Shown one piece after another: positions 26,570 to 35,513 of a stretch of 64,000 bases of DNA. The first letter of the stretch is position 1. Every line of letters begins with the position of its first letter. Position numbers and translations under genes: made by a program. The notes under the pieces are model-generated. The model was not told the DNA's origin and did not search any database. It saw nothing but the letters and a program-made list of their open reading frames with translations. This DNA is from Streptomyces chrestomyceticus JCM 4735. GTDB lineage: Bacteria; Actinomycetota; Actinomycetes; Streptomycetales; Streptomycetaceae. The DNA is taken from contig NZ_BHZC01000001.1 in NCBI RefSeq assembly GCF_003865135.1, positions 1,984,001 to 2,048,000 of the forward strand. The letters are read 5' to 3'.

Positions 26570-26734
26570 CCTCCCCGCCCCGTACGCATTTCCGTGCCGT
26601 GGTCTCGAACAGCTTCACGGTCATGCATTCCCACCCGACCCGGCGCCATGCTTCGGCCCACGAGTCGGCGCGACAGCAGACCGCAGGCATGTGCCCGCGG
26701 CTCACCTCGGGGAATGTCCGGTCCGGCGCCGTTC

Positions 26735-28477
26735 TCAGGGGCGCGGGATGTTGCGGAGGTTGGAGCGGGCCATCTGGAGCATCCGGCCGACCCCGCCGTC
26801 CAGCACGATCTTGCCGGCCGAGAGCGCGAAGCCCTGGACCATGTCCTTGCTGATCTTCGGCGGCATGGACAGCGCGTTGGGGTCGGTGACGATGTCGACC
26901 AGGGCCGGGCCCTTGTGCTTGAAGGCGTCGCGCAGCGCGCCGCGCAGTTCCTTGGGCTTCTCGACCCGTACGCCGTGCGCCCCGGCGGCCCGTGCGATGG
27001 CGGCGAAGTCCGGGTTGTGGTTGTCGGTCCCGTACGCGGGCAGGCCGGCGACCATCATCTCCAGCTCGACCATGCCGAGCGAGGAGTTGTTGAAGAGGAC
27101 CACCTTCACCGGCAGGTCGTGCTGGACGAGGGTGAGGAAGTCGCCCATCAGCATGGAGAAGCCGCCGTCGCCGGACATCGAGACGACCTGGCGGCGCCGG
27201 TCGGTGAACTGCGCGCCGATCGCCTGCGGCAGGGCGTTGGCCATCGATCCGTGGGTGAAGGAACCGATCACGCGGCGGCGGCCGTTGGGACTGATGTAGC
27301 GCGCCGCCCAGACATTGCACATCCCCGTGTCGACCGTGAAGACCGCGTCCTCCGCCGCCTCCTCGTCCAGCACGGACGCGACGTACTCGGGGTGGATCGG
27401 CGTGTGCTTGTCGACCTTGCGCGTGTACGCCTTGACGACGCCTTCCAGGGCGTCGGCGTGCTTTTTGAGCATCCGGTCGAGGAACTTGCGGCTCTTCTTG
27501 GGCGTGACACGCGGGTTGAGGCAGCGCAGCGTCTCCCGTACGTCGCCCCAGACCGCGAGATCCAGCTTGGAGCGGCGGCCCAGCCGCTCCGGACGCACGT
27601 CGACCTGCACGATCTTCACGTCGTCCGGCAGGAAGGCGTTGTACGGGAAGTCCGTGCCCAGCAGGATCAGCAGATCGCACTCGTGCGTGGCCTCGTAGGC
27701 CGCGCCGTAGCCGAGCAGGCCGCTCATGCCCACGTCGTACGGATTGTCGTACTGGATCCACTCCTTGCCGCGCAGCGCGTGGCCCACCGGGGCCTTGAGC
27801 CGCTCGGCGAACTCCATCACCTCGGCGTGCGCCCCCGCCGTACCGCTGCCGCAGAACAGCGTGACCTTGCCGGCGTCCTCGATCATGCGGACCAGCCGGT
27901 CGATCTCCGCGTCGCCGGGGCGTACGGAGGGGCGCGAGGTGACCAGCGCGGTCTCGATGGAGCGCTCGGGCGCCTCCTCGTCGGCGATGTCGCCGGGCAG
28001 CGAGACGACCGCGACACCGCTGAGCCCGATGGCGTTCTGCACGGCGGTCTGCAGCACCCGGGGCATCTGGTCGCGGGTGGAGATCATCTCGCTGTAGTGG
28101 CTGCACTCGGTGAACAGCCGGTCCGGGTGGGTCTCCTGGAAGAAGCCGGTGCCGATCTCGCTGGACGGGATGTGCGAGGCGAGCGCGAGCACCGGGGCCA
28201 TCGAGCGGTGGGCGTCGAACAGGCCGTTGATCAGGTGCAGGTTGCCGGGGCCGCAGGAGCCCGCGCAGGCCGTCAGCCGGCCGGTGATCTGCGCCTCGGC
28301 GCCCGCCGCGAAGGCGGCGACCTCCTCGTGGCGGACCTGCACCCAGTCGATCGCGGCGTTGCGGCGGATCGCGTCGACGACGGGGTTGAGGCTGTCGCCG
28401 ACGACCCCGTAGAGCCGCTGCACCCCGGCGCGCACCAGAATGTCGACGAACTGCCCGGCCACGGTCTGTTTCGCCAT
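26735..28477 (-). CDS. poxB: Pyruvate dehydrogenase (quinone), PoxB type, ThDP-dependent
   Basis: 580 residues, typical of PoxB. N-terminal ThDP pyrimidine-binding domain with catalytic glutamate (VQVRHEEVAAFAAG), central FAD/transhydrogenase-like domain (GKVTLFCGSGTAGAHAEVME), and C-terminal ThDP diphosphate domain (SMSGDGGFSMLMGDFLTLV). It oxidatively decarboxylates pyruvate to acetate and CO2, passing electrons to quinone at the membrane. Start at 28477 chosen over upstream in-frame codons because GGAGCGAGG precedes it and the family starts with MAKQTV. Confidence 0.93.
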   Translation of the reverse strand: MAKQTVAGQFVDILVRAGVQRLYGVVGDSLNPVVDAIRRNAAIDWVQVRHEEVAAFAAGAEAQITGRLTACAGSCGPGNLHLINGLFDAHRSMAPVLALASHIPSSEIGTGFFQETHPDRLFTECSHYSEMISTRDQMPRVLQTAVQNAIGLSGVAVVSLPGDIADEEAPERSIETALVTSRPSVRPGDAEIDRLVRMIEDAGKVTLFCGSGTAGAHAEVMEFAERLKAPVGHALRGKEWIQYDNPYDVGMSGLLGYGAAYEATHECDLLILLGTDFPYNAFLPDDVKIVQVDVRPERLGRRSKLDLAVWGDVRETLRCLNPRVTPKKSRKFLDRMLKKHADALEGVVKAYTRKVDKHTPIHPEYVASVLDEEAAEDAVFTVDTGMCNVWAARYISPNGRRRVIGSFTHGSMANALPQAIGAQFTDRRRQVVSMSGDGGFSMLMGDFLTLVQHDLPVKVVLFNNSSLGMVELEMMVAGLPAYGTDNHNPDFAAIARAAGAHGVRVEKPKELRGALRDAFKHKGPALVDIVTDPNALSMPPKISKDMVQGFALSAGKIVLDGGVGRMLQMARSNLRNIPRP

Positions 28478-28603
28478 GTCGCCTCGCTCCTCCGGTGCTG
28501 GACCGAGGGGCGGACACCTGCCCGGCCATGGCCCTGTTTGCGGCATTCCTTCCGGTTCTACCACTCCCCCGGGCCCGTGTCCGGCCGGACTACGCCTGCC
28601 GCG

Positions 28604-30064
28604 TCACTCCGGTTCCGCCCCTCCCTTCGCGCCTGCCCCGTCACGCCCCTCCCAGACCACCACGGCCGTACGGTCCTGCCCGTACCCCTCCGCGTGCAGC
28701 CGGACGTCGGCCAGGAAGGACGCGAGGTCCGGCGGGCCGCCGCCGGACCAGCGGGCCGCCAGCCGGCTCGCGAAACCGGCCGCCTCGGTGAGCGGTCCGG
28801 CGAACCCGGCGCTGCACAGCAGCAGGGTGTCGCCGGGCCGGGTCACACAGGCCCGGAAACGGAACGGCTCCGGCCACGTACGCGGCGCGGACTCGTACGG
28901 CGGACGCCACTGCTGCCCGGACGGCGTGCGGGGCAGGCCGGGGAGGGTGCCGCCCGGGGCCGGGCCGGGCGGGAGGAGGCCGGGGCCGGGACCGGGACCG
29001 GGACCGGCATCCGAGGGCAGGCGCAGGTCAGGACGGGTGTCGGAGGGTGCACGGAGGTCAGGGCGGGTGTCGGACGGCAGCCGGAGATCGGGGCGGGTGT
29101 CGGACGGCCGCCGGCCCCCCTCACGGAGCACGTCCGTGGCGGGGTCACCGGGAAGCGGCCAGGGCGGCGTGGCGCCCGGCGCCTCCTGCGTACGTGCCTC
29201 GCCGCCCGCCGAGCCGTCACCCGGCTGCCCGACGCCATCCGGGCCGGCCCCGAGGGCGTCCGGACCCTCTCCGGTACCGTCCGGGCCGTCCCCGATGGCC
29301 ACCGCGTCGTCCCGGGGCGGCGCGGGCTCCAGATCGTGCCAGGCGCCGTCGCGCAGCCGGAGGAAACCGCCCGCGCCGACGCCGAAGAACACCCGGGTGC
29401 GGCAGGCCGGATCGGCGGGCAGCAGCAGGCAGCGCAGCGCCGCCGTGTACTGCTCGGGTTCCATGCCGTGCTCGCCCGCGTACGCGCGGAGCCTGCCGTA
29501 GCTGCGGTCGGTGAGGCGGTGCAGGCCGGACTTGAGGGCGCAGCGGTCGCCCGTACGGACGTCCTCGGCCAGCCGGGGGTAGCTGCGGCCGACGGCGCCG
29601 CCGATCCAGCGGCAGACGTCGCGGGCGGCGCGGTGGGCGCCCGCGTACGCGTACGCCCCGCCGTCGCCGCCGGCCGCGGTGGCCACGGCGACCAGGATCA
29701 GGGCGTGCTGCCCGGCGCCGAACCGGGCGGTGAGCAGGGCGTCCCCGCGCGGCTCGGCCCGGCGGCGGGCCGCTTCGCCGCGCAGCGAGGCGGCGCGCAG
29801 GGTGAGCGGGCCGTATCCGGCGCCGTCCAGTTCCGTGTCGGGTACGAGGTCGTCGAGCGCGGCCGGGTCCGCGGCGGGCAGGGCCATCGGCTCGGGACCG
29901 GCCCCGGGTGTGCGGTTCACCGCGCGGAAGGCGGAGTCCACCCGGTCGTCGAGCGTGTCCGGGGCCGGCGCGGGGCCGGTGTCCCGCGCCGCTTCGCCGT
30001 GGTCCTCGTACAACTCCCGCCACCAGGAGTTCTCGTGGTGGCGCCGGTCCCCCTGTGGGTTCAT
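28604..30064 (-). CDS. PP2C-like protein with disordered insertion, probably inactive
   Basis: 486 residues. Residues about 90-240 and 395-480 resemble the PP2C_2 fold split in two: ALILVAVATAAGGDGGAYAY, GDTLLLCSAGFAGPLTEAAG and YGQDRTAVVVWEG. The usual metal-binding aspartates of DGHG and DN motifs are not visible (AVATAAGGDGG and QDRTA replace them), so catalysis is doubtful. The parts are separated by about 130 residues rich in Gly, Pro and Asp with three copies of a 10-residue repeat. Its role could be scaffolding or sensing. No clear ribosome binding site; the ATG at 30064 is the first in frame. Confidence 0.7.
   Translation of the reverse strand: MNPQGDRRHHENSWWRELYEDHGEAARDTGPAPAPDTLDDRVDSAFRAVNRTPGAGPEPMALPAADPAALDDLVPDTELDGAGYGPLTLRAASLRGEAARRRAEPRGDALLTARFGAGQHALILVAVATAAGGDGGAYAYAGAHRAARDVCRWIGGAVGRSYPRLAEDVRTGDRCALKSGLHRLTDRSYGRLRAYAGEHGMEPEQYTAALRCLLLPADPACRTRVFFGVGAGGFLRLRDGAWHDLEPAPPRDDAVAIGDGPDGTGEGPDALGAGPDGVGQPGDGSAGGEARTQEAPGATPPWPLPGDPATDVLREGGRRPSDTRPDLRLPSDTRPDLRAPSDTRPDLRLPSDAGPGPGPGPGLLPPGPAPGGTLPGLPRTPSGQQWRPPYESAPRTWPEPFRFRACVTRPGDTLLLCSAGFAGPLTEAAGFASRLAARWSGGGPPDLASFLADVRLHAEGYGQDRTAVVVWEGRDGAGAKGGAEPE
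29011..29100 (-). repeat. Three 30-bp tandem repeats in the PP2C-like gene
   Basis: Three imperfect 30-bp units, in frame, giving the peptide unit PSDTRPDLR(L/A) repeated three times. Such in-frame repeats can change copy number between strains. Confidence 0.8.
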
Positions 30065-30266
30065 GCGGCGTATTGTCCACCGGCCGGCGGCCCGGAGACA
30101 GGGGCCCGGAGGGCTCCCGGCGGGCCGCCCGGCGGGTACGCGCCACGGAGGGTGCCCGGCCGGTTCAGGCCACCGCGGTCACCGCGCCCCGGCCCGGGCG
30201 GCACGGCCCCGTACGCCCGGCCCCGGCCAGGGAGCGCGCCGGGCCCGCTTCCGGCACGCTGGGGCC

Positions 30267-30749
30267 ATGGGCGTGTGGCAGTTGCTCGCGGTCGGTCTCG
30301 TCTTCCTGTTCGGCCTGCTCGGCGTGCTGGTTCCCGGGGTGCCGGGGCCGCCGATCGTCTGGGCGGGCGTGCTGTGGTGGGCGATGACCGAGCAGACCGC
30401 CCTGGCCTGGTACGTCCTGTTCGGCGCGAGCGCCGTGCTGCTGATCGACCAGGTCCTCAAGTGGCTGCTGCCGCCGCGCGACCCGAGGGCCGCGGGCGCG
30501 CCGTACCGCACGCTGTTCCTGGCGGGCGTCGCGGGGATCGCCGGTTTCTTCCTCGTACCCGTGGTGGGGGCCGTGCTGGGCTCGGTCGGTGTGCTGTACC
30601 TGCTGGAGCGGCAGCGGCTGGGCAGTCACGGCGACGCGTGGGCCGCCACCCGTACGGCCATGCGGTCCATCGGGCTCGCCGTGCTGACCGAACTCCTCGC
30701 CTGCCTGCTGGTGGTGGGCGCCTGGACGGGTACGGTCATCGCGAGCTGA
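30267..30749 (+). CDS. DUF456 membrane protein
   Basis: 160 residues, three to four hydrophobic helices (LLAVGLVFLFGLLGVLVPGV, PPIVWAGVLWWAM, LFLAGVAGIAGFFLVPVVGA, AVLTELLACLLVVGAW). The GVPGPPIVWAG and FFLVPVVGAVLGSV glycine/proline pattern matches DUF456, a small membrane family of unknown function. The 3' end overlaps the Ada-AlkA gene by 124 nt on the opposite strand. Confidence 0.85.
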   Translation: MGVWQLLAVGLVFLFGLLGVLVPGVPGPPIVWAGVLWWAMTEQTALAWYVLFGASAVLLIDQVLKWLLPPRDPRAAGAPYRTLFLAGVAGIAGFFLVPVVGAVLGSVGVLYLLERQRLGSHGDAWAATRTAMRSIGLAVLTELLACLLVVGAWTGTVIAS

Positions 30750-32200
30750 CCCGCCTGGGGGCCGGTGCCCGTCTCCTGCCACAGGTGGTGCAGGGCGTAC
30801 GACCGCCACGGCCGCCACGCGTCCCGGGCCGCCCCGCCCACCGGCCCCACGTCCGGATCGCCCAGTGCCCGCATCCTGATGTACGCGGCGGCGGCCGGGC
30901 CCACGCCGGGCAGGGCCCGCAGTGCCCGTCCGGCGGCTTCCCGGTCCGCGCCCGCGTCCAGGGTGACCGTGCCGTCCGCGAGGGCGACGCACAGCGCGCG
31001 CACCCCTTCCGGTACGTCGGCGCCGGTCAGCGCGGCGGGCTCGGGGAAGAGGTGGGTCAGCGCGCCGTCCGCCACGTCCAGTGGCTTCCCGTACGCCCGT
31101 ACCAGCTCGGCGGCGCGCTCGGGCGGCCCGCCGAGCACGATCCGTACGGCCAGCTCCTCCGGATCGGCCGCGCCCGGCGAGCGCAGCCCGGGACGGGCCG
31201 CGACGAGCGGGCCGAGCAGCGGGTCGGCGCCCAGCCGCTCGGCGACGGCGAACGGATCGGCGTCCAGATCGAACAGGCGGCGCATCCGCTGGACGGCGGT
31301 GGACAGGTCCCGCAGGTCGGTCAGGTGCAGCCGGCACTCCAGCCAGCCGCCGTCCGCGCCCCGGGCGGCCGGGCACACCAGCCCCGCGCGCGGCCGGCGC
31401 GGCTGCCGGGCCCCGGTGTGCTCGTCGACCTCGGCGACACCGCTGCCGTGGGACAGGCGCAGCGTACGGCGGTACGTACGGGAGCCCCGGCCGCCGCGTA
31501 CCTCCTCCACGCCGGGAACCGCGCGTGCCTGGAGGAAGTCGAAGATCTCGGCGGCCGCGTACGGCCCCCGATGAGCAAGCCGCAACGGCACCCCACCAGG
31601 CGCCGCCTGCGCCCCAGCCCCAACCGGCACTCCCCTGCCCGTCCGGGTCCCCGCCGCACGCAACTCACTCGGCGTGCTGGCGTAAATCTCCCGCATCGTG
31701 TCGTTGAACTGCCGGATGCTGGCGAAACCGGCGGCGAAGGCCAGGTCGGTGACCGGCAGACTGGTGGTCTGGAGCAGCAGGCGGGCGGTGTGCGCACGCC
31801 GGGCCCGCGCCAGGGCCACAGGCCCGGCACCCAGCTCGGCGGTGAGCTGCCGCTGCACCTGCCGCGCGCTGTACCCCAGCCGCCGCGCGAGCCCGCCGAC
31901 CCCCTCCCGGTCGATCACACCGTCACCGATGAAGCGCATGGCACGCCCAACCAGATCGGCCCGCACGTTCCACTCCGCCGACCCCGGCACGGCATCCGGC
32001 CGACACCGCCGACAGGCCCGGAATCCGGCCCCCTGCGCAGCCGCGGCGGACGGGTAGAACCGCACATTCGCGCGCTTGGGCGTGACGGCCGGGCAGCTCG
32101 GGCGGCAGTAGATACCGGTCGTCACGACAGCGAAGAAGAACTCCCCGTCGAACCGCGCGTCCCGGCTGCACACCGCCTCGTACCTGGTCTCGTCATCCAT
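30626..32200 (-). CDS. Ada-AlkA fusion: regulator and 3-methyladenine DNA glycosylase
   Basis: 524 residues. Domains: Ada-type Zn site (about 9-75) with four cysteines (TTGIYCRPSCPAV, FRACRRCRPD), AraC-type HTH (85-185; YSARQVQRQLTAEL, FAAGFASIRQFNDTM), AlkA N-terminal domain (200-300), and HhH-GPD glycosylase domain (320-490; RALRALPGVGPAAAAYIRMR, ALGDPDVGP with catalytic Asp). It could sense methyl phosphotriesters and excise alkylated bases. The last 40 residues run into the DUF456 gene antisense and have no family match. Start at 32200; a TG-rich extension upstream is not supported. Confidence 0.9.
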   Translation of the reverse strand: MDDETRYEAVCSRDARFDGEFFFAVVTTGIYCRPSCPAVTPKRANVRFYPSAAAAQGAGFRACRRCRPDAVPGSAEWNVRADLVGRAMRFIGDGVIDREGVGGLARRLGYSARQVQRQLTAELGAGPVALARARRAHTARLLLQTTSLPVTDLAFAAGFASIRQFNDTMREIYASTPSELRAAGTRTGRGVPVGAGAQAAPGGVPLRLAHRGPYAAAEIFDFLQARAVPGVEEVRGGRGSRTYRRTLRLSHGSGVAEVDEHTGARQPRRPRAGLVCPAARGADGGWLECRLHLTDLRDLSTAVQRMRRLFDLDADPFAVAERLGADPLLGPLVAARPGLRSPGAADPEELAVRIVLGGPPERAAELVRAYGKPLDVADGALTHLFPEPAALTGADVPEGVRALCVALADGTVTLDAGADREAAGRALRALPGVGPAAAAYIRMRALGDPDVGPVGGAARDAWRPWRSYALHHLWQETGTGPQAGQLAMTVPVQAPTTSRQARSSVSTASPMDRMAVRVAAHASP

Positions 32201-32246
32201 CACACGATCCAGTGTGCGCCACCCGCCGCAGAGCTTCTGGCGGGAA

Positions 32247-32361
32247 TCGGACACGGAGCCGGGGCCAGGCAGACACCGGGCCGCGCCGTCGGACACAGAG
32301 CCAGGGGCACGGCAGCCACCTCACCGCACCCACCCGACACAGAACCGGGGCAGGCGGACAC
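32247..32361. repeat. Three degenerate copies of a 28-base motif
   Basis: Copies at about 32247-32274, 32289-32316 and 32334-32361 share GGACACAGAGCCGGGGCAGG, in the gap between rsgA and the Ada-AlkA gene. They are spaced by 42 to 45 bases. Possible remnants of a repeated element or regulatory sites; function unknown. Confidence 0.45.
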
Positions 32362-32390
32362 TGACGCCACCCACCCCCGCTCACCTCATC

Positions 32391-33518
32391 TCACCCCCGA
32401 GCCCCCCGCTTCCTCTCCACCATGTGCCGGCCCAGGGCCTGCTTCTGCTTCCAGTCCCGGCGGATTTGCGCGCGCAGCCGGGCGTCCGTCTTGGCCACGA
32501 TGCGTTCGTTCTCCCGCAGCAGCTTGCGGTAGCTGTCCAGTCGTCGCTGCGGCAGCGTTCCGCTGTCGACGGCCGACAGCACCGCGCAGCCCGGTTCCGT
32601 AGCGTGTGCGCAGTCGTGGAAGCGGCAGTCCGCGGCCAGTTCCTCGACGTCCGAGAAGGCGCGGGCGAGGCCCGTGTCGGCGTCCCACATGCCGACGCCG
32701 CGCAGTCCCGGGGTGTCGATGAGCACCCCGCCGCCGGGCAGCACCAGCAGGTCGCGGGTGGTCGTGGTGTGCCGGCCCTTGCCGTCCCGGTCGCGGGCGG
32801 CCCGTACGTCCTGGACGTCCTCGCCCAGCAGCGCGTTGGCGAGCGTGGACTTGCCCGCGCCGGACTGTCCCAGCAGAACGGACGTGCCGCCCGCGACGAC
32901 CGCGGCGAGGACGTCCAGCCCTTCACCCGCGGCCGAACTGACCGCCAGCACCTGCACCCCGGGCGCGGCGGTCTCCGTGTCGGCGACCAGGTGCGCCAGA
33001 CCGGCCGGGTCGACCAGGTCGGTCTTGGTCAGGACGACCAGTGGCTGTGCCCCGCTCTCCCAGGCCAGGGAGACGAAGCGTTCGATGCGTCCGAGGTCCA
33101 GCTCGACGGCGAGCGAGACCGCGACCACGGCGTGGTCCACGTTCGCCGCCAGTACCTGCCCCTCGGACCGCTTGGAGGAGGTGGACCGCACGAACGCGGT
33201 ACGCCGCGGCAGCAGCGCCCGCACCGCACCGTCCCGGCCCGCGCCGACCTCGCCGAGGTCGATCACCGCCCAGTCACCGGTGCACGGCACCCGCATGGGG
33301 TCGCCGGTCGCCACCAGCGCGGTGTCCGCCAGTACGGTCCGGACGCCGTCCCCGTCGGGCACCACGGCGTCCACCCGCCCGCGGTCGACGCGGACGACCC
33401 GGCCGGGCACGTACCCCTGCCCGGCGAAGGAGGCGAAGCTCTCCGCGAAGCCGTCGTCCCAGCCGTAGTCGGTCAGCGGGCGCGGCGAAGCGGAGGAAGA
33501 AACAGAAGACGATTGCAA
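32391..33518 (-). CDS. rsgA: Ribosome small subunit-dependent GTPase RsgA
   Basis: 375 residues. OB-fold N-terminal part (GRVVRVDRGRVDAVVPDGDG), circularly permuted GTPase with G4 first (VVLTKTDL) and then G1 (LLGQSGAGKSTLANALL), G3 (DTPGLRG), and a C-terminal zinc site (CRFHDCAHATEPGC). It assists late maturation of the 30S subunit. The start is a TTG at 33518 with AAGGG six bases upstream. A separate 23-codon ORF with a strong ribosome binding site precedes it by 66 nt. Confidence 0.92.
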   Translation of the reverse strand: MQSSSVSSSASPRPLTDYGWDDGFAESFASFAGQGYVPGRVVRVDRGRVDAVVPDGDGVRTVLADTALVATGDPMRVPCTGDWAVIDLGEVGAGRDGAVRALLPRRTAFVRSTSSKRSEGQVLAANVDHAVVAVSLAVELDLGRIERFVSLAWESGAQPLVVLTKTDLVDPAGLAHLVADTETAAPGVQVLAVSSAAGEGLDVLAAVVAGGTSVLLGQSGAGKSTLANALLGEDVQDVRAARDRDGKGRHTTTTRDLLVLPGGGVLIDTPGLRGVGMWDADTGLARAFSDVEELAADCRFHDCAHATEPGCAVLSAVDSGTLPQRRLDSYRKLLRENERIVAKTDARLRAQIRRDWKQKQALGRHMVERKRGARG

Positions 33519-33584
33519 GGGAAACCCTTCACAAGGGTGGCCCCGGCTCCACGCGCACGGCGCGCGGCGGAAAGTGAGGAAGGG

Positions 33585-33656
33585 TCAGCCGGAGACCACG
33601 GAGGTGGAGTGGATGGACTTCTGGTTGCGGGCAGGGCCCAGCACAGAGACAGCCAT
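33585..33656 (-). CDS. 23-codon small ORF upstream of rsgA (leader peptide candidate)
   Basis: ATG at 33656 has GGGAGG eight bases upstream, the best ribosome binding site in the neighbourhood, and reads 23 residues to TGA. The peptide starts MAVSVLGPARNQKS and is rich in Ser and Val. The 66-nt gap to rsgA contains a G+C-rich palindromic segment (33555-33575). It could be a translated leader that controls rsgA, or a stand-alone small protein. No family recognised. Confidence 0.5.
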   Translation of the reverse strand: MAVSVLGPARNQKSIHSTSVVSG

Positions 33657-33865
33657 CGGTCACACCTCCCTTTCTTCACTCAGCCAGACATGGCGGCCGG
33701 TCACGGCCGTGTCGAACACCCTCACCGTAGAGGTGCGCGCGCTGCCGCGCCAACGGTTTTTTTCACCGCTTCGCTCCACGGACATCCGATCTGCACGAAG
33801 CTGGATGGCAGCGAACTGCACCGGGAACGGACCAGCCACCTCACTGGACGGCGAGGAGAGTCGCC

Positions 33866-34912
33866 ATGCGGACCGGCATCGTCATGACAGCAGGGCCGGG
33901 TGTGGAACACCTGGCCGCCCGCGCGGAGGAACTCGGCTTCGACAGTTTCTGGGTGTACGACACGCCGATGCTCCACGGCGATCCGTTCGTGAGCCTCGCG
34001 CTCTGCGCCAGGGCCACCCACCGGATCAGGCTCGGCATCGGTGTCACCTCACCGGCACTGCGCTCCGCGCCCGCCACGGCGGCGGCCGTCAGCAGCCTCA
34101 ACGCCCTCGCGCCCGGCCGCATCGTCTGCGGGGTCGGCACCGGCAACACCGCGCGCCGTACGCTCGGCATGCGGCCCACGAAGCTGGCGGAACTGGAGTC
34201 GTTCACGGCCGCCTTGCAGGACCTCACCGCGGGCCGCGAGACGGACTACCGCGAGGGGACCCGGTCCAGCAAGGTGCGCTTCCTGCACGTCGGACCGTAC
34301 GTCGACACCGAGGCTCCCGTGGAGTTCGTGGTGGCCGCGTTCGGCCTGAAGGCTGCGGCGGTCGCCGGCCGGCTCGGCGCGGGAGTGATCTCCTTCGGGC
34401 TGCACGACCCCGAGGCTTGGTCCGCCCTCGGCCAGGCCCGGCAGGCGGCGGCGCGGGACGCGGGCAGCGCCGTGCGGGCCCGTTCGTACCTCATGTCCTC
34501 CCTGCACGTCCTTGCCGAGGGCGAGGACCGCTACGGCGACCGGGTCAAGGACTCCGTGGGGCACATCGCGCTGAGCGCGCTGATCCTCGCCGCGGAGGAC
34601 CCCGCCTTCCGCGCGGCCCTCCCCCCGGAGGAGGCGGCGGCCGTCGGCCGTCTGCTCCAGTCACGCGGCACCACTCCCACCGATCCCAGGCGCCACCAGG
34701 CGCTCTACCGCAACTACCTGGGCCGGCTGACCCCCGAGGATCGCGAGCTCGTCGTGCCCTCCCTGGTGGACAGATTCGGTCTGGTCGGCACCAGGGATGA
34801 GGTCGTCGAGCGTATTGACGGGCTGGAGAAGTCGGGGGTCGACGAGCTGGTGATCCAGCCCGTGGTGGACCCGGAGGCCGAAATGGCCGAGGTCGCGCGG
34901 CTGTTGGCCTGA
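33866..34912 (+). CDS. LLM class oxidoreductase (F420/flavin-dependent)
   Basis: 348 residues, TIM-barrel bacterial luciferase-like fold. Features: EELGFDSFWVYDTPMLHG, RIRLGIGVTSPALRSA, ALAPGRIVCGVGTGNTARRT, RSYLMSSLHV and a C-terminal KSGVDELVIQPV. It most resembles the F420-dependent methylenetetrahydromethanopterin reductase-like subgroup. GCGAGGAGAG precedes the start. Substrate unknown. Confidence 0.85.
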   Translation: MRTGIVMTAGPGVEHLAARAEELGFDSFWVYDTPMLHGDPFVSLALCARATHRIRLGIGVTSPALRSAPATAAAVSSLNALAPGRIVCGVGTGNTARRTLGMRPTKLAELESFTAALQDLTAGRETDYREGTRSSKVRFLHVGPYVDTEAPVEFVVAAFGLKAAAVAGRLGAGVISFGLHDPEAWSALGQARQAAARDAGSAVRARSYLMSSLHVLAEGEDRYGDRVKDSVGHIALSALILAAEDPAFRAALPPEEAAAVGRLLQSRGTTPTDPRRHQALYRNYLGRLTPEDRELVVPSLVDRFGLVGTRDEVVERIDGLEKSGVDELVIQPVVDPEAEMAEVARLLA

Positions 34913-35111
34913 TGGTCGGCGAAGGACGGCCGTTTCCCGGGGGCCGGGCAGAACGGGGCCTCATCCGCACGGCGCCCACCGCCCGCTCCGCAGGCCCCGG
35001 GGCCGCCCCGGCGTGCGGTACCGGGCGCGTGTCCGCGGTGTGCTCTCGGTCGTCGGGGTGGCGCCGGTGCGGGCGTGGACAGACCGGTTTGGCTCCTGCC
35101 ACGATGGGGCC

Positions 35112-35513
35112 ATGTCCCTACAGACAGACCGGTCTTCCCTGGCCGGTCCGGATGCCCTGGGGGTCCGTACCCGGCTGTTCGGCTCCTGTGCCGTGCTGAC
35201 CGTACGGGGCGAGATCGATTACGGCACCGTGCCGGTTCTGGACGAGGCCGTCGAAGCGTTGCCGTCCGGCCTGGGGAGTGTGGTCGTGGAGATGACCGGG
35301 GTCACGTTCATGGACGCGGCCGGACTGCACTTCCTGCGGCGCCTGGACGCCTACGGACAGCGGCGGCGTATTCCGGTGCGGGCGCTCAACCTGCGGCGGC
35401 AGCCCCAGCGGGTGATGGAGCTGGCCCGCAAGTGGCCCGGCACGCCGCGGTCGGCCGTGTTTCCCGGCCGCGCGGCCCCGGCCGGGGTGCCGACGGTCCA
35501 GGAGCCGCAGTGA
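35112..35513 (+). CDS. STAS domain anti-sigma factor antagonist
   Basis: 133 residues. STAS domain across about residues 18-115: VLTVRGEIDYGTVPVLDEAV, SVVVEMTGVTFMDAAGLHFL (the phosphorylatable serine position is held by Asp-Ala-Ala), and NLRRQPQRVMELA. The usual phospho-Ser is replaced by Ala (MDAAGL rather than MDSSGL), so control by serine kinase may be lost. It overlaps the ANTAR gene by four bases (GTGA), so the two are co-translated. Confidence 0.88.
   Translation: MSLQTDRSSLAGPDALGVRTRLFGSCAVLTVRGEIDYGTVPVLDEAVEALPSGLGSVVVEMTGVTFMDAAGLHFLRRLDAYGQRRRIPVRALNLRRQPQRVMELARKWPGTPRSAVFPGRAAPAGVPTVQEPQ

Noticed and set aside
28604..29100. CRISPR-like repeats near 29.0 kb
   Set aside because: Three in-frame tandem repeats without spacers inside a coding sequence, and no cas genes.
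26159..32602. A 6.4-kb plus-strand open frame antisense to poxB and others
   Set aside because: It lacks family resemblance, ribosome binding site and normal amino-acid composition; the minus-strand genes are recognisable.
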